64,000 nucleotides of DNA, from contig CAMDNE010000003.1 in NCBI GenBank assembly GCA_945902745.1, positions 225,669 to 289,668 of the forward strand, written 5' to 3'. The position numbers and the translations under genes were made by a program. The notes beneath the pieces are model-generated. The model saw only the letters and a list, made by a program, of their open reading frames with translations, was not told the DNA's origin and ran no database searches. The stretch's first letter is position 1. Every line of letters begins with the position of its first letter. This DNA comes from Chitinophaga pinensis. Lineage in GTDB: Bacteria; Bacteroidota; Bacteroidia; Flavobacteriales_D; Crocinitomicaceae. Positions 37,081 through 45,591 of the stretch are shown piece after piece.

Positions 37081-40000
37081 ATGGGTAATTTCCTCTCAAA
37101 TATTGTTAACTATTTTATTTCAAAACCATGGCTATTTTTAGTTCTGTTTTTAGGGATTTTAGGCTATTTAATTAATGGATTATTTCAATTAAATATTAAC
37201 GAAGATTTGTATTCAGTTTTTCCTAAAAGTGAAGAATACAAAAAATTCAATACTATCATTCAAGAGAATGCTATCAACAAGCAAATAATTTTTTCAATTG
37301 ATGCTATTGATGATCCAGAAAAATTAGAAGAACAACTTGATAAAATAAACACTGACTTATCAATAAAATTTAAAAGTAGTATTAATGACATCACTATTTA
37401 TAGGAATGTTAATGAAAAAAACCTCATCAATTTCTTACAGAAAACAACTGTTTTAAATTTAAACGATCCTGACTATATTGAAATCGAGCGAAAATTAAAT
37501 AAAGATTCCATCGAATTTATTTTAAATAAAGTTTCTAAAAAACTCGCTGGTGGTAATGGTTTTTTTCTTAAAAGTTTTTTTGCTTTAGACCCATTGGGAT
37601 TAACATTTAAACAATTAGAAAAAGTAAAGCCAGAACAAGGTAAACAATCATACATTGTAAAAGATGGTTTAATTTATACAAAAAACGAAAAAAGAATTTT
37701 ATTTTTTGGATCCATTGCAGGTGATTCAAAAGATATAAAGCGGTTAAATGAACTCAACAATGATTTAATAGTTTACAAGAAAACTATAAATAAGAAGGAG
37801 AAATTAAACTTTGACTATTTTGGGACATTCCAAATAGCTGTTGAAAATGCAAACCAAGTAAAAGCTGATACTTATATAACTTCCTTCTTAAGTATTGGTT
37901 TAATTCTATTACTCTTAGTCATATATTACCGAAGTATTCTTGCTCCATTTTATTTTGTTTTCCCTGCACTTTTTGGAGTTTTAAGTGGGATGGGAATGGT
38001 TGGATATATTGAACCAAATATTAGTGCCATCTCTCTTGCAACATCATCTGTATTAATTGGAATTGTACTGGATTACACTTTCCATTTTTTCACGCATTAT
38101 AAACACACCGGTGATTTACTTTTAACCATCAAGGAAATTAGCTCCCCAATGATTGTTGGTAGTTTTACGACGGTCGCTGCATTGGCTGCATTGCTTTTTG
38201 CTGAATCAGTTATTCTTCAAAATTTCGGGTTAATTGCACTTTTCACATTGGTGGGATCAGTAATCTTTACGCTTCTATTTCAGCCCATTTTATTTGCACT
38301 ATTAAAATTAAAAATTCCTACTTCAGTATTAAAATCCAAAAACAAGAAAATGCCAAAACTCTTTTTGAGATTAGGTTTTTTATTAGTCGGAATAATCACG
38401 TGCATATCGTTTTTAACAGGTTTAAATATCTCATTCGATGCAGATATAAATAACCTTTCTTTTCATTCAGATGAATTGAAAAAAAAGGAAGATTTCTTCA
38501 CTGGGATAAATCCAGGAGAAGAGAAAAAATTCTACATTATTTCCTCTCAAGAATCTTTAGAAAAGGGAAAAGAATCAAATTATCAAGTATATGACTCAAT
38601 TGTTAGCAATCGTAAAAAATTTGAAATAAGTGAAATTATTTCCACTGCACCTTATTTACCGCCAGCGAGTGAGATAAATACGCATTATCGAAAATGGCTT
38701 TCCTTTTGGGAAGACAAACAAGAATTTGTGAAAGCACAAATTACGGAAACTTCTGTTCCTCTCAATTTATCAAAAAAAGCCTTTAACCCCTTTTATAATT
38801 GGATTCAAGAGAACACTTTTGATGCATCTCAAGGAGAAGATTTAGTTGAAGAAATTGGGCTGTCAAAATTCAGTTATTTCAAAAACGGTAAACATACTTT
38901 CATTACGAGTATCGTTTTAGAAAGAGATAAATTACAAGAATGCAAGACAATGTTAAAGACAATTCCAAATGTATATATTTTGGATATTTCTGAGATGACG
39001 GAACTGATGCTTAACTCTGTACAAAAAGACTTTAATTTTTTACTTGTTTTTTCAGCTTTATTAGTCTTTGTTACACTCTTATTAATTTATGGTAGAATTG
39101 AACTTGCTTTGTTTGCCTTCTTACCTTTGGTTCTTGGTTGGATATGGATTTTAGGGATTACAAATTTCTTCGATATCAAATTCAACTTTGTAAACATCGT
39201 AATTACGACCTTTATTTTCGGTCTGGGAGATGATTTCAGTATTTTCACAACTGACGGATTAATTCAGCAATATCGAACCGGAAGCACGTCCTATAAATCT
39301 TATAGATCTGCTATTGTCTTGTCAGGATTGACAACAATTTTTGGAACAGGTGCATTGTTTTTTGCCGATCATCCTGCTATTCATTCAATTGCTTTGATTA
39401 GTGTTGTAGGTATTTCTACAATCTTACTAATAACACTTTTCTTACAACCTTACATCTTCAATTTCTTTGTCTTTAATCGTCTAAAGAAAAAACTTAACCC
39501 TGTCACATTTTTCACGTTAATTTTCAGTATTATTCTTTTCAGTTATTTCTTTATTGGCAGTATTCTTTTAAGTCTTTTCTTGATTTTCATTTTATTTCCT
39601 TTACCTATCAAAAAAATAAAAAAACGTGCTTTTCTGAACTATCTTATTTCAAAATTGACTAAATCCGTTATATACTTCGGTTTTCATCTTAAAAAACGAA
39701 TTTTTATTGACAACGTTGATTTCACCAAACCAAAAATTATTGTTGCCAATCACACTTCTTTTCTAGATATTCTTCTGGTTCTTATGATTAATCCAAAGAC
39801 CGTAATAATGGTTAAAAGTTGGGTTTATAATTCCCCTGTTTTCGGTATTTTTATTCGTTATGCAGGATTTCCTTATGCTAAGGAAGGTGCTTCCATGAAT
39901 TTAATTGAAATTCAAAAAAGAATCGATGAAGGATATTCAATTGTCATATTCCCAGAAGGAACGAGAAGTACTGATGGTGAAATGAATCGTTTTCATAAAG

Positions 40001-40890
40001 GCGCATTCTATCTTGCACAAGAATTAAAATTGGATATTCAACCCTTATTATTAATTGGAGTTAGGGAAGTAAATCCGAAAAATGATATTTTAATCAATCG
40101 TGGCCATATAATAGTAAAAGCATTAGACGCAATTCCATATTCTGATCATGCGAATTATAACGATACAACAAAAAGAGTAAAAAAATTAATGAAGGAAGGA
40201 ATGATTCACTGGCACAAAGAACTGGCTGGTGTTGATTTTTGGGAACCGAAAATTATAAAAAATTATCTTTTAAAAGGTCCAATTCTAGAATGGTATATTC
40301 GTGTAAAATGGAAGTTAGAGAAGAAAAACTTTGCCTATTATGACACATTAATTGATGATCGAAAAACAATATATGATTTTGGTTGTGGTTATGGGTATCT
40401 AAGTTATTACTTGCATTATAGAGATAAAACACGACAAATTATAGGAATTGATTATGACAAAGATAAAATTGACGTAGCTGATAACTGTGTTAAATTATCT
40501 GAAGAAATTAAATTCGTATGTAATGATCTCAGGAACCAATTAATTGAAAAATGTGATGTAGTTTTTTTAAATGATATTCTGCATTATTTAGCTTTCACTG
40601 ATCAACAAAAAATATTGAATGACATTGAAGACAAATTAAATAATAATGGGATTATCTTTATACGCGATGGATTAAAGGATGACAAAAAATCTCACAAAAT
40701 GACCAAAATAACAGAAATACTTTCTACAAAGATTTTTGGGTTTAATAAATCTGAAAATCCGTTAGAATTTATTTCTGAGACTCAAATAAATGAATTTGCA
40801 AAAGAAAAAAATATGAGTATTGAAATTATTAAACATTCGAATACCACTTCAAATGTTTTAATAATATTACGGAAAAAAGGAATTTCATGA
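37081..40890 (+). CDS. Trifunctional fusion: MMPL/RND transporter - lysophospholipid-type acyltransferase - SAM methyltransferase
   Basis: 1269 residues in three parts. Residues about 1-810 are an MMPL/RND exporter with two sets of membrane helices and two large extracytoplasmic domains ('YRSILAPFYFVFPALFGVLSGMG' and 'IVITTFIFGLGDDFSIFTTDG'). Residues about 860-1045 are a PlsC-type acyltransferase with 'ANHTSFLD' and 'FPEGTRSTDG'. Residues about 1075-1269 are a methyltransferase with motif I 'IYDFGCGYGYLS' and 'IIGIDYDKDKIDVADN'. Fusions of this kind are known in flexirubin-type clusters. It probably moves and modifies the lipid pigment at the inner membrane. Its stop overlaps the next start (ATGA). 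Confidence 0.92.
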   Translation: MGNFLSNIVNYFISKPWLFLVLFLGILGYLINGLFQLNINEDLYSVFPKSEEYKKFNTIIQENAINKQIIFSIDAIDDPEKLEEQLDKINTDLSIKFKSSINDITIYRNVNEKNLINFLQKTTVLNLNDPDYIEIERKLNKDSIEFILNKVSKKLAGGNGFFLKSFFALDPLGLTFKQLEKVKPEQGKQSYIVKDGLIYTKNEKRILFFGSIAGDSKDIKRLNELNNDLIVYKKTINKKEKLNFDYFGTFQIAVENANQVKADTYITSFLSIGLILLLLVIYYRSILAPFYFVFPALFGVLSGMGMVGYIEPNISAISLATSSVLIGIVLDYTFHFFTHYKHTGDLLLTIKEISSPMIVGSFTTVAALAALLFAESVILQNFGLIALFTLVGSVIFTLLFQPILFALLKLKIPTSVLKSKNKKMPKLFLRLGFLLVGIITCISFLTGLNISFDADINNLSFHSDELKKKEDFFTGINPGEEKKFYIISSQESLEKGKESNYQVYDSIVSNRKKFEISEIISTAPYLPPASEINTHYRKWLSFWEDKQEFVKAQITETSVPLNLSKKAFNPFYNWIQENTFDASQGEDLVEEIGLSKFSYFKNGKHTFITSIVLERDKLQECKTMLKTIPNVYILDISEMTELMLNSVQKDFNFLLVFSALLVFVTLLLIYGRIELALFAFLPLVLGWIWILGITNFFDIKFNFVNIVITTFIFGLGDDFSIFTTDGLIQQYRTGSTSYKSYRSAIVLSGLTTIFGTGALFFADHPAIHSIALISVVGISTILLITLFLQPYIFNFFVFNRLKKKLNPVTFFTLIFSIILFSYFFIGSILLSLFLIFILFPLPIKKIKKRAFLNYLISKLTKSVIYFGFHLKKRIFIDNVDFTKPKIIVANHTSFLDILLVLMINPKTVIMVKSWVYNSPVFGIFIRYAGFPYAKEGASMNLIEIQKRIDEGYSIVIFPEGTRSTDGEMNRFHKGAFYLAQELKLDIQPLLLIGVREVNPKNDILINRGHIIVKALDAIPYSDHANYNDTTKRVKKLMKEGMIHWHKELAGVDFWEPKIIKNYLLKGPILEWYIRVKWKLEKKNFAYYDTLIDDRKTIYDFGCGYGYLSYYLHYRDKTRQIIGIDYDKDKIDVADNCVKLSEEIKFVCNDLRNQLIEKCDVVFLNDILHYLAFTDQQKILNDIEDKLNNNGIIFIRDGLKDDKKSHKMTKITEILSTKIFGFNKSENPLEFISETQINEFAKEKNMSIEIIKHSNTTSNVLIILRKKGIS

Positions 40891-42419
40891 ATCAAGAGAA
40901 ACAATATGATTTTATAATTGTTGGAAGTGGAATTGGAGGACTTTCATCAGCTGTTGTTTTAGCAAAAAATGGCTTTTCAGTTCTCGTTTTAGAAAAAAAC
41001 AATCAAATAGGTGGAGCATTACAAGTATTCAGTCGTGACAAATGTATTTTTGATACTGGAGTGCATTATATTGGTGGTTTAGACAAAGGTGAGAACCTTT
41101 ATCGTATGTTTAAATATCTTGGAATTTATGATTCATTAAAATTAAGATCTTTAGATAGGGATTGTTTTGATTTAATAAGAATGCCAGATGGTAAATCGTA
41201 TCCTCATGGTCAAGGATATGAATCTTTCACTTCACAACTTATACACTTGTTTCCAGAGGAAGAAAATGCTATTTATTCCTTTTGTGAAAAGTTAAAGGAA
41301 ATCTGTGACTTTTTTCCATTGTATAATTTAGAATTAGGTGACGAACAAGCTTACTATAATAATCCTGAAATATTATCATTAGGCGCATGGGATTATGTTA
41401 ATTCAATAACTAATAATCAAACATTGAGATCTATCCTCCTTGGTTCTGGTCCTTTATATGCAGGTGATCAACAATCTACACCTTTATATGTAGTAGCTCT
41501 TATTATGAACAGTTACATAAAAGGAAGTTACCGATTGGTTGATGGTGGTTCTCAAATAGCAAAATTACTTGTTCGAGAATTAAGAAAATATGATGGTGAA
41601 ATTTTAAAGCGAAAAGAAGTTATTAGCGCTAATTATGGAGATGATAAAAATATCACTTCTGTAGTTTGTGCTGATGGAACAGAATACCGTGCAAAAAACT
41701 TCATTTCGAATATGCACCCATCATTGACAATTGATGTTTTTGGGAAGGAAAAATTTAGGCCAGCATATCGAGATAGAGTTCAAAAATTGGAAAATACGGC
41801 ATCATCATTCATGGTTTATTTTTCACTTAAAGAGAAATCGTTTCCTTACTATAATTATAATATTTATGAGCACTTTTCTCATGATTGTTGGAATTCAATA
41901 AACGACAATTCTGAAAATTGGCCACATACTTTATATGTTTGTACACCTGCATCTTCAAAGTCTGAAGAATTTGCTGAATCTGTATGTGTTATGTGCTATA
42001 TGAACCTAAAAGATGTGAAAGAATGGGAGAATACATTCAATACGACAATTGATCCTTCTGAAAGAAATGCTGCATATCTTCAGTTTAAAAAAGACAAAGA
42101 AGAACAAATAATAAAAAGATTGGAAATGAGATACCCTGATTTTAGATCTTGTATTAAAAATGTTTACAGCTCAACACCATTAACTTACAGGGATTATATA
42201 GGCACGCCAGAAGGTTCATTATATGGAATTAAAAAAGACTTCAATAATCCTATTGGCACCACCATTAATTCAAAAACACGCGTACCAAATCTATATTTAA
42301 CAGGTCAAAACATAATATTTCATGGAATATTAGGTGCCACTATTGGTGCTTTTGTGACCTGTTTTAACTTTGTAAATCACATTGAAATAATAAAAAAAAT
42401 TAATGAATATGAAAAATGA
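40887..42419 (+). CDS. NAD(P)/FAD-dependent oxidoreductase, CrtI-like (second copy)
   Basis: 510 residues with 'IIVGSGIGGLSSAVVLAKNGFSVLVLEKN' at the N-terminus, 'GGALQVFSRDKCIFDTGVHYIGG' and a C-terminal 'NLYLTGQNIIFHGILGATIGAF'. It shares the fold and overall plan of the enzyme at 35.5-37.0 kb and is a paralogue. Its reaction is not identifiable from sequence. In pigment context it may desaturate, isomerise or hydroxylate the polyene or resorcinol. It is translationally coupled to both neighbours. Confidence 0.88.
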   Translation: MNQEKQYDFIIVGSGIGGLSSAVVLAKNGFSVLVLEKNNQIGGALQVFSRDKCIFDTGVHYIGGLDKGENLYRMFKYLGIYDSLKLRSLDRDCFDLIRMPDGKSYPHGQGYESFTSQLIHLFPEEENAIYSFCEKLKEICDFFPLYNLELGDEQAYYNNPEILSLGAWDYVNSITNNQTLRSILLGSGPLYAGDQQSTPLYVVALIMNSYIKGSYRLVDGGSQIAKLLVRELRKYDGEILKRKEVISANYGDDKNITSVVCADGTEYRAKNFISNMHPSLTIDVFGKEKFRPAYRDRVQKLENTASSFMVYFSLKEKSFPYYNYNIYEHFSHDCWNSINDNSENWPHTLYVCTPASSKSEEFAESVCVMCYMNLKDVKEWENTFNTTIDPSERNAAYLQFKKDKEEQIIKRLEMRYPDFRSCIKNVYSSTPLTYRDYIGTPEGSLYGIKKDFNNPIGTTINSKTRVPNLYLTGQNIIFHGILGATIGAFVTCFNFVNHIEIIKKINEYEK

Positions 42420-43626
42420 TTTCGATATTATCGTAATCGGTGCAGGTCCAGCTGGAACTATTGCTTCGAGTAAACTCATGAAGGAAGGATTTACTGTGAA
42501 AATTATTGAGAAAATGGAATTCCCAAGATTTGTAATCGGTGAAAGTTTATTGCCACATTCAATGGATTATCTTGACGAATTAGATTTATTAAAATGTGTT
42601 GAAGATCAAAAATTTCAACTAAAAACAGGCGCTTGTTTTTATCACAATGAGCAACGATGCGATTTTCTTTTTAAGGATCAATTTACAAAAGGTTGGGATT
42701 ACACGTTTCAAGTGAAAAGAGCGGACTTCGATAATGCTTTGGCCAAAGAAACAGCAAAAAAAGGAGCTGATGTCGAATTCAATGCTGAAGTATTACTTGT
42801 TGAAAATGGTCCATCTCAGCAAAAGGTGAAATATTTAAATGCTCAAAAAGAAGAGATAAATTTAACGTCTCGATTTGTTGTTGATGCAAGTGGATATGGT
42901 CGTGTTTTGCCTCGTATGTTCGATTTAGAAGTAAAAGTACCTACGCCGCCAAGAGGAGCTATTTTTTCACATTTTGATGATAGTAAACGTACAGAAGAAG
43001 ATGGACGAAATATTTTTATTCATGCTTTTAACAATAATACATGTTGGATATGGTCAATACCATTTTCAGATGGTACAGCATCAGTTGGAATTGTTGGTGA
43101 TTCTACCATGATAACAAAATATTCAGAAAATGATGGTGAAGGCTTCAAAAAATTGGTAGGAGAATTTCCTGGTTTGTCTGGAAGATATGCCAACGTTGAA
43201 TATAAATTTGAACCACGTGTAATTTTAAATTATGCAGTTTCTGTAAAACAATTATATGGTGAAGGATATATTCTATGCGGAAATAGCACAGAATTTCTAG
43301 ACCCTGTTTTTAGCTCTGGTGTAACGTTAGCGATTTCTTCAGGCTATAAAGCGGCTACAATAGTAAGTGAACATTTAAAAGGCAAAGATGTCAATTTCGA
43401 AGATTATAGTATAGAGTTGAAAAAAGGAATTGATGTATTTAGAAGTTATGTTAATGGTTGGTATGATGGAACATTGCAGACAATATTCTTTTCGGATAAA
43501 ACTAATGAGGATATGAAACGACAAATTTGCTCAGTACTTGCTGGATATGTTTGGGATGAAACAAACCCATTTGTTAAAAAACATGGGAAAGTATTAAATA
43601 CGTTGGCAAAAATTATTGAGATGTAA
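42403..43626 (+). CDS. Flavin-dependent halogenase-like / monooxygenase-family oxidoreductase
   Basis: 407 residues. 'IIVIGAGPAGTIASSKLMKEGF' is the FAD-binding motif, 'FPRFVIGESLLPHSM' and 'QVKRADFDNALAKE' are blocks shared with phenol-type FADH2-dependent halogenases. The WxWxIP signature of that group is present as WIWSIP at residues 215-220. 'LDPVFSSGVTLAISSGYKAA' completes the flavin site. Some flexirubins are chlorinated on the aryl ring, so halogenation is the leading proposal. Geranylgeranyl-reductase-like or hydroxylase activity remains possible. It overlaps the previous gene by 17 bp. A strong terminator follows. Confidence 0.82.
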   Translation: MNMKNDFDIIVIGAGPAGTIASSKLMKEGFTVKIIEKMEFPRFVIGESLLPHSMDYLDELDLLKCVEDQKFQLKTGACFYHNEQRCDFLFKDQFTKGWDYTFQVKRADFDNALAKETAKKGADVEFNAEVLLVENGPSQQKVKYLNAQKEEINLTSRFVVDASGYGRVLPRMFDLEVKVPTPPRGAIFSHFDDSKRTEEDGRNIFIHAFNNNTCWIWSIPFSDGTASVGIVGDSTMITKYSENDGEGFKKLVGEFPGLSGRYANVEYKFEPRVILNYAVSVKQLYGEGYILCGNSTEFLDPVFSSGVTLAISSGYKAATIVSEHLKGKDVNFEDYSIELKKGIDVFRSYVNGWYDGTLQTIFFSDKTNEDMKRQICSVLAGYVWDETNPFVKKHGKVLNTLAKIIEM

Positions 43627-43627
43627 T

Positions 43628-43662
43628 AAAAAAAGGTGTGAATATTATTCACACCTTTTTTT
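43628..43662. terminator. Strong bidirectional terminator between convergent operons
   Basis: A near-perfect inverted repeat with core GGTGTGAAT-ATT-ATTCACACC, extended by an A-run on one side and a T-run on the other, gives a 16-bp stem with a 3-base loop. It lies between the stop of the halogenase-like gene (plus) and the stop of the secreted unknown (minus), so it can end both transcripts. Confidence 0.9.
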
Positions 43663-43676
43663 ACATTTTAAGTTTT

Positions 43677-44327
43677 TTATTTTGGACCATAGGTCTTTTT
43701 CCAATTTTTGTATTTGACATCTCTTATTGAAATAATAACATCATAGAATGTTTTTGCCCAATAATTTCTTAAGCCAAATCCACCTGGTTTAGTAACAAAT
43801 GATTCGTATAAAAGCACTTCATTATTTGTTAAATTTATCGCAACAAAATGGTACTTAGCTTCTTCTCTCGTTTTATTTAAATAATCAGCAACCATCAATA
43901 AACCGATTCCTGCCTTTTCTTCAAAATTGTATTTCTTTATAAAAAGTGCAATATCTTCTTTCAAATAATTCGGTTGATCATCGGATTCCAAATCTTCAAT
44001 AGCGGTTTTGTTATTAATCTTTTCGATTCCAGAAATATTCAAATTGATATTTTCTTTTCGAATCATTCCTTCAATGTTATATTTCTCATATTCGTTAAGA
44101 ATCAAATTATTCCAACCAGAAAAATATTTATCCTTAATAACAGCTGCACCAGTAGCTCCTGCCTCTGCAAATTGTGAAAACTCACCAATTAACTTAACAT
44201 GAGAAAAATCAATTCCCAACCATGTGATTTTCGTTTCAGATTTAGTAAATAAATCCTCGATTTTTTGTGAGATCCCAAAACAACTAATTAATGAGAAAAC
44301 GGTGATTAGGTAAACAACTTTTTTCAT
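43677..44327 (-). CDS. Exported protein of unknown function at the cluster edge
   Basis: 216 residues with a signal peptide (VVYLITVFSLISCFGISQ); the Cys could be a lipobox, but the context is not ideal. The mature part has 'SETKITWLGIDFSHVKLIGEFSQFAEAG' and 'GIGLLMVADYLNKTREEAKYHFVAINLTNNEVLLYESFVTKPGGFGLRNYWAKTFYDVI', which reads like one alpha/beta domain. No family was recognised. It is the last gene of the operon that starts with the C45 protein, so a role in pigment placement or envelope function is possible. Confidence 0.75.
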   Translation of the reverse strand: MKKVVYLITVFSLISCFGISQKIEDLFTKSETKITWLGIDFSHVKLIGEFSQFAEAGATGAAVIKDKYFSGWNNLILNEYEKYNIEGMIRKENINLNISGIEKINNKTAIEDLESDDQPNYLKEDIALFIKKYNFEEKAGIGLLMVADYLNKTREEAKYHFVAINLTNNEVLLYESFVTKPGGFGLRNYWAKTFYDVIISIRDVKYKNWKKTYGPK

Positions 44328-44337
44328 GATTTAACTT

Positions 44338-45591
44338 TTAAATAAATACTATCTTTTCTGGTTTTCGTAAATTCTTTTTATATACCTGAGCTTGAATCAA
44401 TTCCAAAGCTTCGAATTTAAAAGTAGGAATAACTTTTAATCTAGATTGGCATTTTTCAACAATTAATTTAAATATTGTTGAATCCATCAACTCTTTTTGC
44501 AACAATATTGTGATTAGATCATTGTGAAAATCGTCTTTTGAAACAATAATTTTGTAACAAACCACCTCCTCGATAACATCAAAAACATCAAAAATAGTTT
44601 GCGGAAAAATAGTAGTTCCTTTGAATTTAATCATTTGATTTTTTCGACCTACTATTGGCCCTAACCTTGGCGAACTGCTGCCACAAGAACATATTTGATT
44701 AAAGCGTTTAGCAATGTCTCCCGTTTTATACCTTACTAAAGGAGTTCCAGTAGTTACAAGGGTAGTAATAACAATTTCTCCTTCTTCACCATCTTCTACT
44801 TCATTACCGTTTTCATCTAAAACTTCAAGAAACAGTAAATTTTCATTCAAATGACACCCTTGTTGGGCATGACATTCAGTAAAAGCAGTTGCCATTTCAG
44901 TGCACGCATAAGTTGAATAAAGGTTTACATTCCAATCTTTTGTTATTCGATTACCAAGTACATTTAAATTAAACTTATCATCTCGAATTGATTCACCAAT
45001 ACAAACAATCGTTTCAACTGAATTGTCTAATAAGCTAATTCCATGTTTTTTCGCGTAATCAATTAAAATCAGGATAAAACTTGGAACTGCAATTAAAACT
45101 CGCGGTTTATATTTTAAGATAGATGTCCATTGAAGTTCGGGTACTCCGGGTCCAATACGAATAATTCCCGCTTTCAATTCCTGAATCCCTAAATAATAAG
45201 CAATTCCGGCCATAAATTGACGATCAATTGTTGTCATTAACTGAACTAAATCGCCTTCTTTTACCCCTGCCAATGCAAGTGAATCTCTTTCATTTATAGC
45301 TAATCTTTTTAAATCTGATCGAGATAAATAAATTGTAACAGGATCGCCCATGGTTCCAGATGTTGTTACAAAATCTGCGATTTCTGACATTGGAACAGCT
45401 AAAAAATCTAAATTATTTTCAGAAATATCATCCTTACATGTAAAAGGAAGTTTTCTCCATTCGTGAAAACTGAATTCGTTGCTAACAGTATTAATACCTT
45501 TAAATGACTTTTTGTAAAAATTGGAGTTTTGCAGCACATACGTTAATGTTTGCATCAATGCCATCGGTACTAATTGTTGAGTTTGCATCAC
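44338..45591 (-). CDS. PaaK-like AMP-binding ligase, candidate aryl-acid activating enzyme
   Basis: 417 residues. The adenylate-forming motif is 'FVTTSGTMGDPVTIYLS', with 'YSTYACTEMATAF' and 'VRYKTGDIAKRF' as further ANL blocks. The 'CSCGSSSPRLGPIVGR' segment is typical of phenylacetate-CoA-ligase-like enzymes. It would activate an aryl acid with ATP. In this cluster the likely substrate is 4-coumarate from the ammonia-lyase, loaded on CoA or on an ACP as ApeH does with its aryl acid. Substrate and acceptor are inferred. It overlaps the C45 gene by 4 bp. Confidence 0.85.
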   Translation of the reverse strand: MMQTQQLVPMALMQTLTYVLQNSNFYKKSFKGINTVSNEFSFHEWRKLPFTCKDDISENNLDFLAVPMSEIADFVTTSGTMGDPVTIYLSRSDLKRLAINERDSLALAGVKEGDLVQLMTTIDRQFMAGIAYYLGIQELKAGIIRIGPGVPELQWTSILKYKPRVLIAVPSFILILIDYAKKHGISLLDNSVETIVCIGESIRDDKFNLNVLGNRITKDWNVNLYSTYACTEMATAFTECHAQQGCHLNENLLFLEVLDENGNEVEDGEEGEIVITTLVTTGTPLVRYKTGDIAKRFNQICSCGSSSPRLGPIVGRKNQMIKFKGTTIFPQTIFDVFDVIEEVVCYKIIVSKDDFHNDLITILLQKELMDSTIFKLIVEKCQSRLKVIPTFKFEALELIQAQVYKKNLRKPEKIVFI

